From NCBI RefSeq assembly GCF_002575655.3, contig NC_053036.3:645008736-645072735 (forward strand): a DNA stretch of 64,000 nucleotides, read 5' to 3'. Below the pieces are notes generated by a model. That model saw nothing but the letters and a program-made list of their open reading frames with translations. It did no database searches and was not told the origin of the DNA. Position 1 is the stretch's first letter; each line of letters starts with the position of its first letter. Both the position numbers and the translations under genes were made by a program. The stretch is from Aegilops tauschii subsp. strangulata. Its lineage: Eukaryota > Streptophyta > Magnoliopsida > Poales > Poaceae. Below, in pieces: positions 11,423 to 24,200 of this stretch.

Positions 11423-14129
11423 TCACAGGTCCACACGCTGGGAACCTTCCTCCTCGCCGGCAAACGACTCGATATGAGGCTCAGGTGCCGCCGCCGCCGA
11501 GAGCCCAGCTCGTAACCCGAGAGGCAGCCTCGAGATGATGAGCCTTGCCACATTCTCCGCTGCGACGGCGCCCGTCTCCATGGCACTCGCGGCGCTCTCA
11601 AAGGTGTTCACGTAGTACAGGTGCCTGCCGTCCAGTATGATCGGTGCAAAATCCTCCGGGGCCTGGTAGTGGGGGTAAGCGGGCCAGTCTATCCGGATGG
11701 TCTCCTCCCTTGTGCTGTTGTACATTGTGCATTGCCACAGATAAGATAACAACTCTATTTTTTTCTTTTTTGCGTAGAAAAGATAACAGCTCTTCAATGA
11801 AGAAGATATCATGCTGGCACCAAAACAGCCTAGCCATGGCTACTTTAACCACTAAATGGAAAATTTGTTTATATTCAAGCTCTTACCTGAACATCTGATC
11901 CAACAAAGCATCCTCCAGCTTCGCACGTGAGAAAATTTTGTAAGTCATGTCATGTTCGCCATGCTTCTTCCGAACTGAGATGCACGAGAAGGGGATATCA
12001 GGGAGCTCCATGGTTCCTATCAGCTCTGGAATGTCGGACACGGAGCTCAGACCAAAGAATTTCTACATGAAAACATAACAGATAGCACAGGTAAGTGGTA
12101 TTCTTTCTCGTGGTAATGAACCAAGACTAGACAAGTTTAGTGCTTCAAAACAACATGCTACAGGAAGGAATGAAGTGCAAACAACACTTACAGGGTCCAA
12201 GAGGCCTCTGACAAAGGTTGTATGGGTATGTTGCATCTTCCTTGGTGGAATAGAGATCGGAGGGATAAACGTAATGTTCACCTCATCGAGGGGAGTTGCA
12301 ACAACCGTCACCGTGCAGTTGTACTCATGACCTTTATTCGATTTCAGAACATAGTAATCCCCTGCATCAGAGATTGACTCTATGCCTTCTTGGAGATGGA
12401 GACTGGCATTAGCAGTCTTGAGCAACCCAGCAGCTAGCTGCCAGTTGCCTCCTTTGATAGACCACAATCCAGACTCAGAGCCAGCTAAAGACACAGCGCC
12501 TGCTAACCCACTTATGCTCGTGCTTTGTCCATAGTTGATCCTTGTTATTACCTGTCAGGGACCGACAAGGGGGCACAACATCAGGAAAATGGTTATCAGC
12601 AGGAGAGTGAGGTTTCTTCAGAAGTTGCTGAATTAAGTTTTTTCAACTGTAATGGTATATGCTACACCTTCCAGCCATACATCAGCAAATTAGTCCTGAT
12701 CAATATACCATTTACAATATGGTTTGCTACTAAGGTCTTCTGAAGATAATAGTCTTGAAGCCAAGTAGAGATACACGAAGAAAGTGGAAGGTGGCTATTA
12801 GCCAAAATGCGGGTTAACATATATTAATTCTTCATTAGTCCTAGAGAAATGCTACAATTCCTCTTTGGAAAGAGAATGCTACAGCCTATATTTAAGATAA
12901 TAGGCTTGAAGCCAAATAGATATACAGGAAAAAAAGTGGAAGCTGGCTATTAACAGAAATGTGGGTTAACATATATTCCATTAAACACAACTATCGGAGC
13001 ATAGAATAGCTCAGAAATATTGCTAATATGGAAAACTGTGAGCTATCAGTTTAGATGAAAGAAGAAATACATGAAACATACAGTGACAAGCTCTGATATA
13101 GTTTGAGTATTCAGCCCAGCATCAATGAGCTCGTCCTCTAGGGTCCTGCGAGTGAGCCCATAGAGGCCTGACCATTTGAGCATCTCCTCAACGTTGTCGA
13201 ACACAGGCCGGGACTCGAATCCGTTGTAGTAAAGCATAAACTTTTGCAACATTTCCTGCATAGCAGTGTGTGAGTATTAATTCAATGCACTTAACCGTAT
13301 GATTACTGAAACCTAGAGAACATGCGCACCATTTCATCCCAACTGAGAAAGAGGTAAAATGAAAAGCAGAGCCAGTTTATTATGAGGTAAAGGACGCAAT
13401 CATGTCCAGTCCACATAAAGATAACACTAAAACTACAAGTCAAACTATCAAGCAGACTAGAATTGTTTGCTGAGATCTCAAAGGGCCACAGTAATCAAGT
13501 TTAACTGAACCTGTACCACAAATTCCCAGAACAGAAGGCCGATAATCTAATTTGCGAAGGTGTAGTTTTTGCTAGAACAGATAATCACTAATGGAGTAGT
13601 AGTAGGAAGAGGGTGAATGAACCTGCACGAAGCTGTCCATCCTGAGCAGCGAGAGACCATATCGCCTGAGCAGCAGGAGCGAGTTGGCGAGGCCGTGGAG
13701 CTTGCGGCGCAGCCAGGAGCTCCCCGGCGGGGGCGGGCGGAGAGTCTTGAAGACGAAGCGGGCGCCGTCCCAGATCCCGAGCCAGTCCTCGTCGTTGTCG
13801 CCGCCGGTCTTGGCGGCGAGGCCGAGGAGGTCGGCGAAGCGGCGCACGTGGAGGTTGCGCGGGTGGATGATGGAGCCGCCGGCCTCGAAGACTTCGCCGG
13901 CGACGGTGACGGTGGCGAGGCGGCCGCCGACCCTGTCGCGGCGCTCGAAGACGCGGAGCTGCGGGGCCGGGTCGGGGGCGGTGTAGTTGGTGAGGAAGAA
14001 GGCCGTGGAGGCGCCCGAGATGCCGCTGCCGACGATGCAGATGTCCTCGGCAGCGGCGGCGGCGGCCTGCGGGAAGGGGGGGTGCACGAGGAGGAGGACG
14101 GGGAGGAGGAGGAGGAAAAGGGGCGGCAT
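11423..14129 (-). CDS. FCLY: Prenylcysteine (farnesylcysteine) lyase, five exons
   Basis: An FAD-dependent enzyme that oxidises the thioether of farnesylcysteine left after turnover of prenylated proteins, releasing cysteine and a prenyl aldehyde; acts in the lysosome/vacuole-endomembrane system. Exons (minus): 13623-14129, 13082-13255, 12192-12551, 11887-12062, 11423-11714. All introns are GT-AG, the phases agree, and the product is 502 aa, close to the usual plant length of about 500. Residues 1-27 form a signal peptide (MPP then Leu-rich). GSGISG at 34-39 is the FAD Rossmann loop, followed by FERRDRVGGR. VITRINYGQ opens exon 3. The C-terminal part has RIDWPAYPHY-x-APEDFAP. The ATG at 14129 is chosen because it gives the signal peptide. 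Exon 1 is extremely GC-rich and the later exons are not, a common grass gradient. The gene looks intact. Confidence 0.93.
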
Positions 14130-15060
14130 CGCCGGAGTCAACGGGTGGTGGTGGTGATTCGCCGCGCCGGAGTCGGTCGCCGCCGTTCACTCTTTTATTC
14201 TGCGCGTGTGCTACACTTTTTTTCCTGTTAATTAACAGTGTCAAAAATAAATCAGGCTCGATACGACTGATGACGGCAGTAGTACTCAAAAGTAAACTTG
14301 GGCAAACGTCGGGCCGGGCTTGTAAAAGCCCGACTTTTCTGTATCAAGCCCGGCCCGAAGCCCGAAATACACTTTATTTTCAAGCCCGAACTCAGCATGA
14401 AATTCAAGCCAAAAGTCCGTGAACGCATTTTTAATGTATATGCACATGCAAGCCCGACCTAAAATACATGAAAAGAGATGCCCGAGCCCAGCATGAACTA
14501 CCTTTCGAATTGCAAAACAAAGCCCAAGCCCGGCCCCAATGGCAAGCCTGACCCGACCCGACTCAGGTTTAATTTCCTGGTCAGGCTCAAGTCGGGGTGC
14601 CAATGCTCAGGTCTACTCATAGGAATGTAAACGGTCCCGTTTAAACCCACAAATGATCTAACAGTTCAATAAAAAAATCCACAGAAAATAAACTATTAAG
14701 CTAGCTAAGCTAACTAAAGTTAAAACCATATGCATCCACGGCTAAGAGACAGTTCTTTTTGGCTCGTTATTGGCATCAATAGTTTTCGGTACCTTCACGT
14801 TCACCATCTACAACATCCATGTGTAAACATTTTAATCTATACCAACATTCTAAGCCATCAATCTATACCACTAGAAAATTTGTACTAAGCGGCCATCAAT
14901 GATACAATTTGTACTCCACACAAAACAAGCATCCAAATATTTCACTAGCACACATCAAATTAGCATACAAATACCAACCATCAAGCCTACAAGATCAGAG
15001 AAACAGAGAGAAGCAAGGAGATAGAGATAGCGGGCAAGTATGAGAGGGGACAGAGAGAGG
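14130..15060. other. Upstream of FCLY and unassigned repeat-like sequence
   Basis: The first 150 bp should hold the FCLY promoter and 5' UTR. From 14290 to 14640 the sequence is built of many gcccga/cgggc motifs (gggccgggcttg, agcccgaa), a pattern common in dispersed plant repeats that I could not name. The rest is AT-rich with no feature seen. Confidence 0.35.
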
Positions 15061-15116
15061 GAAGAGAAGACGAGAGAGAGAGAGAGAGGGGGGGGAGAGA
15101 GAGAGAGACAGAGGAG
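15060..15116 (+). repeat. GA-rich microsatellite
   Basis: An interrupted (GA)n tract with a short G run at about 15088-15096. Confidence 0.85.
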
Positions 15117-16076
15117 GTCACCTGCCTGAGGCTAGCGAGGCAGGCTGGGGTGGGGCGATTGATGAGGCAGGATGGCGCGGGGTCGGGCGGGCCGGACGGG
15201 AGGTCAGCAAACGGGAAGGGTGGAGGTGGACTTGGCGAGGCAGGGTCGAAGTTGGCCCTTGTGGGCAGCGCCGGTCGCAGCCACCTTCAAGCCTCCACAC
15301 CCACCCACACCCCCCAGTAACCCACCGAGTGCCACCATCTTGACATCTTCACACACCCCACGTGTCCGCATAGAAAGGTCGAACCCCGACATCCATTGCT
15401 CGGTAGCACCCACGCGTCTGCGACCGCACAACGCTGGCCACCACTGTCAGCTGCCACCCGCCGGCCGCTAGGCCGGCAGATCTGAGCAGAGATCAGGTTG
15501 CTGCCACGGCAGCTGCCCGGACACCCGTCCACCAGGTAGCCAGCCTGCAAGTGCGCGGGCCATGGCGAGTCGTGCCAACCATGGCGCCATCAGCCCTGTC
15601 TGTCGTCGGCAACCTCGAGCACCCATAGCCCTGGATATCCGTCGCCTCTGATCGCCGCCATGGTTGCGGCCCTTCACAACCACCCGCTGCACTCTCGGCC
15701 AGCGGACCCCACCACACGCAGGTCCATGACGACTCTTCGTCAGGCTCCTCTGAACATATCACCAAACCCCGCTGATCTAATCCGACGCCGGCGAGATCCA
15801 GAGGACTTCCACTCCATGCTAGCCCTCGAGCTCTGCCTCCGGCAACGGCGACCTCTGCATGGACCCCAAAAGGATTACCATGAGACCTGAACCTCGTCGC
15901 TGTCTCACTTGACGACCCGAACATCCGCCAAGTACCTCAGATCCACTGAAGCCACCGACGTAGACCCTGCGGCCAGATCTGCCCCGCACCACCACCGGGA
16001 CCACCCGAAGGGAAAGACCACCTCTAGATCCATCTCTGGCACTGAACCCGTGCACCGACCACGACCCTTTCTTTAA
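15117..16076. other. GC-rich region left of the Helitron
   Basis: Overlapping open frames occur on both strands without recognisable domains. It is probably old transposon-derived DNA. No gene is called. Confidence 0.35.
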
Positions 16077-16721
16077 CTAGATGATACCCCCGCGCGTTGC
16101 TGCGGGATATTGTAGCAGAAGTTTCAAGTGATTCAACTTGTGATGTGCTGATTCATATCGATGAGTTAGATATGAAACAAAAAGGAAGAGCAACAACAGA
16201 CATCGGCACACCAGAACGCAAAATGGAATAAGGTACTGTAAATGGCAAAGTAGACACCTTGCACCACATTGAAATTTACACTGCAAGATGTATCTTGAAA
16301 GTAGGAATCAGAAGTGTTCCCCATCCAGTTGTGTTGCACTGATGTGTAACAAAGAAAATGGTAAGTATATATAATCGAATTTAGTTATAGAAATTGAAAT
16401 ATGCACCCTCACACTAGTGCAGAACCGGGATATAGCACTGGTTCGTAAGGGCCTTTAGTGCCGGTTCTGTAACCGGCACTAAAGGGTGGGGACTAAAGGT
16501 CCCCCCCTTTAGTACCGGTTCAGCACGGACCGCAACTAAAGTGCCACCACGTGGCACGAGCCAGGGCCGGGTGCAAGGAGACCTTTAGTACCGGTTGGTA
16601 ACACCAACCGGTACTAAAGGTTGGGGGGGTTGGTTTTATTTTTATTTTTCCTTTAATTTTGTGTATTCAATTTAATTTAGAGATTGTTTTTACATTATAA
16701 TGAGTTGTTAAATCATTAGGT

Positions 16722-16880
16722 GAAAGTACCGCAGATTAGTTTCAACTAGATGCATGGATCCTAGCTAGCTAAGTGATCAAGTATATGCCATATATCCATA
16801 TTACTTGATTGATCACTTAGGCATATACTTGATCACTTAGCTAGGATCCATCCAGTTGAAACTAATCTGCGGTTTCTTTC
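16722..16880. repeat. Long foldback (arms about 60 bp) in CACTA-1 left arm
   Basis: The left arm (16722-16788) contains gcagattagtttcaacta and ctaagtgatcaagtatatgc. The right arm (16820-16880) is its near-complete reverse complement. The loop of about 31 bases is AT-rich. Transcription would give a precursor-like hairpin. Confidence 0.85.
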
Positions 16881-18344
16881 ATAAATGATAACTCATCATC
16901 ATCATCATATACTCTTGCATCATATCATCACCAACAACAATACTAGCTAGCTAATAATCATCATAGTCGCCATTACCACTATTTAATCATTATATTCATT
17001 ACCGCTATCTAATCACCACCAACGCTAGCTTAAAGAAGAAACATTCACTTGTACGTACCAGAAGCAAAGATATCATCGAGTCATGAGATTACAAGCGTTC
17101 ATAAGACCACAAAAGCAAATCACATGGAGATTAAGTTCAGGACGAAGAACATGGACATGAGAGGACAAGTATGTGACGCCCCCGATTTGACCGTACACTA
17201 ATCATGCACGCAAATGTGTACGATCAAGATCAGGGACTCACGGGAAGATAACACAACACAACTCTAAAACATAAATAAGTCATACAAGCATCATAATACA
17301 AGCCAGGGGCCTCGAGGGCTCGAATACAAGTGCTCGATCATAGACGAGTCAGCGGAAGCAACAATATCTGAGTACAGACATAAGTTAAACAAGTTTGCCT
17401 TAAAAAGGCTAGCACAAACTAGGATACAGATCGAACGAGGCGCAGGCCTCCTGCCTGGGATCCTCCTATCTACTCCTGGTCGTCGTCAGCGGGCTGCACG
17501 TAGTAGTAGGCACCTCCAGTGTCGTAGGTGTCGTCGTCGACGGTGGCGTCTGGCTCCTGGACTCCAGCATCTGGTTGCGACAACCAGATAGAAAGGAAAG
17601 GGGGAAAAGAGGAAGAGAAGCAACCGTGAGTACTCATCCAAAGTACTCGCAAGCAAGGAGCTACACTACATATGCATGGGTATATGTGTAAAGGGGGATA
17701 TCAGTGGACTGAACTGCAGAATGCCAGAATAAGAGGGGGATAGCTAGTCCTGTCGAAGACTACGCTTCTGGCCATCTCCATCTTGCAGCATGTAGAAGAG
17801 AGTAGATTGAAGTCCTCCAAGTAACATCGCATAGCATAATCCTACCCGGAGATCCCCTCCTCGTCGCCCTATTAGAGAGCGATCACCAGGTTGTATCTGG
17901 CACTTGGAAGGTTGTATTTTATTAAGTATCCGGTTCTAGTTATCATAAGGTCAAGGTACAACTCCGGGTTGTCCTTTTACCGAGGGACACAGCTATACGA
18001 ATAGATAAACTTCCCTGCAGGGGTGCACCATATAACCCAACACGCTCGATCCCATTTGGCCGGACACACTTTTCTGGGTCATGCCCGGCCTCGGAAGATC
18101 AACACGTCGCAGCCCCACCTAGGCTCAACAGAGAGGTCAACACGCCGGTCTAAATCCTATGCGCGCAGGGGTCTGGGCCCATCGCCCATTGCACACCTGA
18201 AGTTGCGAGGGCGGCTGGAAGCAGACCTAGCCTAGCAGGCGTTCCAGTCCAATCCGGCGCGCGCCGCTCCGTCGCTGACGTCAAGAAGAACTTCGGCTGA
18301 TACCACGACGTCGAGTGCCCCACTACTGGAATCAGCTAATTTGC

Positions 18345-18640
18345 CATCTGCCAGCTCTTTGCCGTCTGCTAGCAGACGGCAAAGAAGCTCTTTGCCATCA
18401 GCTACCCAAAAGCAGACGGCAAAGAAAGGGCAGACGGCAAAGAAGCTCTTTGCCGTCTGCCAGCTCTTTGCCGTCGGCCAGCGGACGGCAAAGAGTGAGG
18501 TGGCCCCCACCCCCCGCCCGTTTTTGAAAAACTTAACGGGCCACCTCTTTGCCGTCCGCTAGCAGACGGCAAAGAGGCAAAAAAGCGGACGGCAAAGGGG
18601 GGCGGACGGCAAAGAGCCTACTACCTAACGGCCCGTACCC
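18345..18640. repeat. CACTA-2 left subterminal palindromic repeats
   Basis: About a dozen copies, in both orientations, of ctttgccgtctgc and its complement, many paired as palindromes (tctgctagcaga cores). In En/Spm such repeats are the binding sites of the TNPA protein; that role is inferred here. Confidence 0.85.
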
Positions 18641-19070
18641 CCCGCCCGTTACTCACTTCTTCCCTCTCCCTCGCCGTTTCTCTCCTCCCACGCCGCCGCC
18701 CGCCGCGCGCCGCCGCCGCCCCGTCGCCCCCGCCGCCCCGGCTCGCCGCCGCCCCGGGGCCCCGTCGCCCTCACCGCCCCGGCCCCCCGCCGCCCCGCGC
18801 CCCACCGCCCGGGCCCGGCCCCCCGCCGCCCCAGGCCCGCCCCCTGCCGCCCCAGGCCCGGCCCCCCGCCACCCCAGGCCGCCTCCTCCACCGCCCCGCC
18901 CCCTCCTCCACCGGCCTCCTCCACCCCCAGGTGAGCCCCCCATTTTTCAGTTTTTTTTCTGTTTTTTTTCTTTTTTTTCCTTTTTAGTTTTAGTTTTAGT
19001 TTAGATTTAGTTTTCGTTGTAGTTTTAGGTTTAGTTTTAGGTTTAGGTTTAGTTGTAGGCTTAGTTTAGT
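18641..19070 (+). other. CACTA-2 leader: GC-rich pyrimidine tract
   Basis: A C-rich stretch (18660-18930), a T-rich stretch, then gtttagttttagtttt motifs (18985-19070). Long frames on both strands are low-complexity artefacts. It probably represents the promoter/leader of the transposase unit. Confidence 0.5.
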
Positions 19071-19071
19071 T

Positions 19072-19612
19072 TGAGGAAAGAAGAAGAAGAAGAGAAAAAG
19101 AGGAGAGGAGGAGAAGAAGAAGAGGAAAAAGGAAAGGAAGAAGAAGAAGAGGAGGAGGAGAAGAAAAAAGAAGAAGAGGAAGAAGAAGAAGAGAAAAAGA
19201 GGAGAGGAGGAGAAGAAGAAGAGGAAAAAGGAAAGGAAGAAGAAGAAGAGGAGGAGGAGAAGAAAAAAGAAGAAGAGGAAGAAGAAGAAGAGAAAAAGAG
19301 GAGAGGAGGAGAAGAAGAAGAGGAAAAAGGAAAGGAAGAAGAAGAAGAGGAGGAGGAGAAGAAAAAAGAAGAAGAGGAAGAAGAAGAAGAAAAAAGAGGA
19401 GAGGAGGAGAAGAAGAAGAGGAAAAAGGAAAGGAAGAAGAAGAAGAGGAGGAGGAGAAGAAAAAAGAAGAAGAGGAAGAAGAAGAAGAAAAAAGAGGAGA
19501 GGAGGAGAAGAAGAAGAGGAAAAAGGAAAGGAAGAAGAAGAAGAGGAGGAGGAGAAGAAAAAAGAAGAAGAGGAAGAAAAGGAAGAATAGGAAGAAGAAG
19601 AAAAGGAAAAAA
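19072..19612 (+). repeat. Purine-strand minisatellite, five copies of a 98-99 bp unit
   Basis: The plus strand is almost purely A and G for about 540 bases. The marker aggaaaaaggaaagg recurs at 19123, 19222, 19321, 19419 and 19517. Frames encode Glu/Lys runs on plus and Ser/Phe/Leu runs on minus; neither resembles a real protein. Confidence 0.95.
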
Positions 19613-19619
19613 GAGGAAA

Positions 19620-20450
19620 AAACCCCGACCCGACACGGCACCCCGACCCCGACCCGGCACCCCGACACGACACCCCGACCCCTAGACCCCGACCCCGACA
19701 CCCCGACCCCGAGCCTGACCCGACACCCCGACCCCGACACCGACACGGCACCTCGACCCCGACACCTCGACCCCGACCCCGACACCCCGACCCCGAGCCT
19801 GACCCGACACCCCGACCCCGAGCCTGACCCGACACCCCGACCCTGACACCGACACGGCACCCCGACCCCGACCCGGCACCCCGACCCGACACCCCGACCC
19901 CGAGACCCCGACCCCGACACCGACACGACACCCCGACACCGACACCCTGACACCACACCCACCCTTACCCCGACACCGACACGGCACCCCGACCCCGACC
20001 CGGCACCCCGACCCGACACCCCGACCCCGAGACGGCACCCCGACCCGACACCCCGACCCGACACCCCGACCCGGCACCCCGACCCGACACCCCGACCCCG
20101 ACCTCGAGCCTGACCCGACACCCCGACCCCGACACGGACACGGCACCCCGACCCCGACCCGGCACCCCGACAAGACACCCCGACCCCGAGCCTGACCCGA
20201 CACCCCGACCCCGACACCGACACGGCACCCCGACCCCGAGACCCCGACCACGATACCCCGACCCGGACCCCGACCCCGACACCCCGACCCCGAGCCTGAC
20301 CCGACACCCCGACCCCGACACCGACACGGCACACCGACCCCGACCCGACACCCCGACCCGACACCCCGACCCCGAGACCCCGACCCCGACCCCGACACGG
20401 CACCTCGAGACCGACACGACACCCCGACCCCCGACACCTCCCGAAAAGGT
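19620..20450 (+). repeat. CCCCGA-type degenerate minisatellite
   Basis: About 830 bases of short units such as ccccgacaccgacacgg, cgacccggca and cccgagcctgac in shuffled order. The plus strand has almost no T or G outside the unit, giving strong strand asymmetry. Open frames across it on minus are repeat artefacts. Confidence 0.95.
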
Positions 20451-20863
20451 GTTCTTTGGCCTTCCAGAAGCCGACGGGGTCATATATTTGTGAATTATTA
20501 GTCAGGTCATATATCTTTCGATTTTGTTATGAAAAACATCATATATAATTGTGTTGATCGGGTAGTTTTAAGTGTGCAGTTGTTTCATCGCTGCGAGGTT
20601 TGGTGTTCGACGACCTCGCCGTGCGTTTGACGAGCTCTGCCCCTTCGTTCGTGGGTGAGCACAAATGACATGTCCTCCTCCCCCATTAATTATTTGATCT
20701 ATTCCGATGAAACTTGATAGCTAGATATATATGTGTCTTGAATCATCAGTATGCGTAACCAATATGTGTCTCCCGTTCGAAAGCGTCATAGTTATAAATA
20801 TGCATGCATTTGCATATTTATAACCTTGATTCTTTCGAATTGTCCAACGCTATCCATGGACAG

Positions 20864-21081
20864 CCCGAGTATGTTTAGATTGGGTTTGTTTTCCCATATG
20901 CTTTGCTCCGGATCCGACGCATAAATTTCGTCAGTGCCTCCCCTGTTGTTCTCTGGGTACACATCCTCCCTGTTTATTGCAGAGACGTGTATCAGGAGAA
21001 CAGCGGGGAGGTGCTGCCGAAATTTTGCGTAGGATCCGGGGCATAGCATGGGAAAATGAACCCAATCTAAACATACTCGGG
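20864..21081. repeat. Long hairpin (arms about 85-90 bp) upstream of TNP2
   Basis: The left arm from 20864 (cccgagtatgtttagattgg) through about 20951 is complementary to the right arm 20997-21081, which ends ccaatctaaacatactcggg. There are a few mismatches and one-base bulges, and a loop of about 45 bases with partial pairing. It lies between the minisatellites and the transposase start. Confidence 0.85.
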
Positions 21082-21175
21082 TGGGATTAGGACCTATCAT
21101 TACCTATTAGAGTGTAGGTTGCATGGACATAATAAAATTGACAAAGTAGATCAACTGATGAATACATACATGCTG

Positions 21176-21179
<4 letters not shown>

Positions 21180-21253
<74 letters not shown>
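21180..21253. repeat. (TA)n microsatellite, about 37 units
   Basis: An uninterrupted TA tract ending 33 bases before the TNP2 start codon. Length is expected to be polymorphic. Confidence 0.98.
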
Positions 21254-21260
<7 letters not shown>

Positions 21261-21285
21261 GTGTCTAGTAGCTCTGAAAGTCAAG

Positions 21286-24200
21286 ATGAGTGATCGTGCG
21301 TGGATGTACACCGGTCACACTGGTCAGAACAAATGGAGCACTGAATGGTTCACAAAAACCAAGGGGTTTGTGCGAGCCGCATTTGCAAATGGCCAGAGGA
21401 AAACCTGGTGCCCCTGTTTACGGTGCGGCAATTGGGAAAAGAGGACAGAGGCTGAAATGGGCAAACACCTGCAGAAGAGTGGTTTTACGCCCGATTATAC
21501 GGTGTGGACATTTCATGGTGAGTCTGCCCAACGTGACCGAGCTGAGGTGGATCGTCGTCGCACCGACGAGCATGGTACCGGGATGGAAAACATGGTGCAA
21601 GACTTTGATGATGCTCGGGATTCGGACGAGGAGATGGAGGAATCTGCAAAGGCCTTCAATGAAATGTTGGAGTCTTCAAAACGTCCACTCCATGAGCACA
21701 CTGAGCTTTGTCAGTTGGATGCCATCTCACAAGTAATGGCTCTGAAGGCTCAGTTCAACTTGGGCAGAGAATGCTACGATGCAATGATGACAGTATTTGG
21801 ACGCTTTCTACCCAAAGGCCATGTAATGCCTGCAAACCTATACCAGTCGGACAAAATCCTCCGTGCACTGAAGATGCCCTATGATAAGATACATGCCTGT
21901 GAGAAAGGATGTGTCTTGTTTAGGCTTGACTATGCGGACTTGAACTATTGTCCCATTTGCAAGTCTTCCAGGTATGTTGTGGTAGACAACGGTATGGGTG
22001 AGAAGACACATACCAAAATCCCCGTTAGTGTTCTTCGGTATATGCCAATCGTACCAAGACTTCAACGTCTTTTCATGGTCGAAGAGACGGCCAGACAGAT
22101 GACATGGCACAAAACGGGCAAAAGAACCGAACTAGATGCAGATGGGAATCTGATGATTGTACACACATCGGATGGTGTTGCGTGGAAAAAGTTTGATGAA
22201 TTACATGGTGACAAAGCGGCAGATCCGAGGCATCCTCGAGTCGGCATCAACACGGATGGGTTCAGTGTGTTTGGTATGACGGCAGCCCAATACAGTTGTT
22301 GGCCCGTATTTGTCTTTCCACTCAATCTCCCCCCCGGACAGATTATGCAAAGAAAGAACATTTTCCTGACGTTGATAATTCCAGGGCCCAACTATCCGGG
22401 GAAAAATATGAATGTGTACATGCAACCGCTTAAGGACGAATTGCAAGAAGCCTGGGATAATGGGTTCAAGACATACGATGCCTATAGCAAACGGAACTTC
22501 ATAATGCGTGTCTGGTACATGTACTCGACGCATGACTTGCCGGCGTATGCGCTATTCGTTGGCTGGTGTGTGCATGGAAGGTTCCCGTGCCCCACATGCA
22601 AGGGAGCTCTTGAGTTTCGTTGGCTTCAGGCCGGTCGCAAGTTTTCTTGCTTCGACATGCATAGAGAGTTCCTGAATCCTCGCCATAAGTTCAGGAAAGA
22701 CAAGAAGAACTTCATCAGAGGTAGAGTTGTCAAAAACTCTGCACCACATGCATTGACAGGCCAACAGACCCTGGATCAGTTAAACGCTCTCGAGCCAGAT
22801 CCCGAGCGTCCAGGGTACTTCAAGGGGTATAATTCTAAGCACGCCTGGACTCACAAAACATGCTTATGGGATCTGCCTTACTTCAAAGACCTCCTTTGCC
22901 CACACAACATCGACGTGATGCACACTGAGAAGAATATCGCCGAGGCACTTTTTGGTACATTGTTCGGCATAGATGGGAAGTCAAAGGATAATACTAAGGC
23001 TAGAGTCGATCTGGAGGCGCTATGTGATAGGCCGTTACAAAACATGAAAGAACCGAAAGGAAAGCAGAACTGGACGAAGCCAAAGGCATGGTTCAATCTT
23101 GGAAGGCCGGCTATGAGGAAAATTATCTTGTGGGTGAAAATGCAGTTGATGTTCCCCGATGGGTATGCAGCGAATCTACAGAGGGGAGCCAGTCTTGATA
23201 AATTGAAGATATTTGGTCTCAAGAGTCATGATTGGCACATATGGATTGAGCGGGTAATGCCGGTGATGTTGCGTGGCTTCATCCCTGAGGATGAATGGCT
23301 AGTACTGGCAGAACTCAGCTATTTCTTCCGTGTTCTTTGTGCGAAAGAACTATCGCCTGGCGTGCTAGAAGAAATGGAAGAGTTGGCGCCGGAGTTGATC
23401 TGCAAGTTAGAGAAGATCTTTCCACCGGGCTTCTTTAATCCAATGCAACATTTGATTTTGCATCTCCCGACCGAGGCAAGATTGGGGGGGCCCGTGCAAA
23501 ATCGTTGGTGCTACCCAACTGAGAGGATGCAGAAGACGCTTCGACAAAAATGTAAAAATAAACGTAGAATTGAAGCATCGATGGCTGAGGCATTCATCAC
23601 TGAGGAGGCGGCAAACTTCGTGACAGCACACTACGAAGCCAAAAATCGTCATTTGCATAATCCGAAGCCTTGGTACAATGCTGACGACCCTAAAAAGGGT
23701 GGATCCAACCTCAGCCTATTCAAAGGGAATCTCGCACCAGCCAGTGTTTCAAATCCAGTATCTTTGGATAACGAACAATGGCGGACCATTTCGTTGTATA
23801 TCTTCAACAACCTGATAGAAGTGCGGCCGTACATCGAGTAAGTTCTCGGTACATAGTTTCGCAACTTCTATTTCCTTTGAACTGCTCTTATTCCTGGATA
23901 TTTCATACAGTCGATACGTCGCCTTATTCTCGTATGGAGCGGTGATCCAAAAGGATTCTGTCGAAGAGTATGAGCTTCGCAAAGCAAGGAGGCGGCTATC
24001 CCGGTTTCATCTCTTGGTTCAAACAAACGGTAATTTCTATTAGACTTGTAGGCTAATTTGTAGGCGGCTATCCCGGTTTCATTCGCTAATTTGTGCGTAA
24101 TGCAACAATCCTTTCATATTAAACTTGTAGGCTAATTCAGAGTCTATGGACGCCGAATTGAGACAAGTCGCTAATGGTTTTGACTATAAGGTCCGTTCAT

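Noticed and set aside
13588..14289. Long Arg/Pro-rich frames over FCLY exon 1
   Set aside because: Shadow frames of GC-rich coding sequence; the FCLY frame explains the region.
17470..17652. Identical 60-residue ORF in both LTRs (also 39025-39207)
   Set aside because: Identity comes from LTR duplication. There is no start context or domain.
18996..20483. Very long open frames (up to 445 aa) on both strands
   Set aside because: They are products of the purine and CCCCGA repeats: monotonous Ser/Phe/Leu, Glu/Lys or Gly/Arg/Val text without domains.
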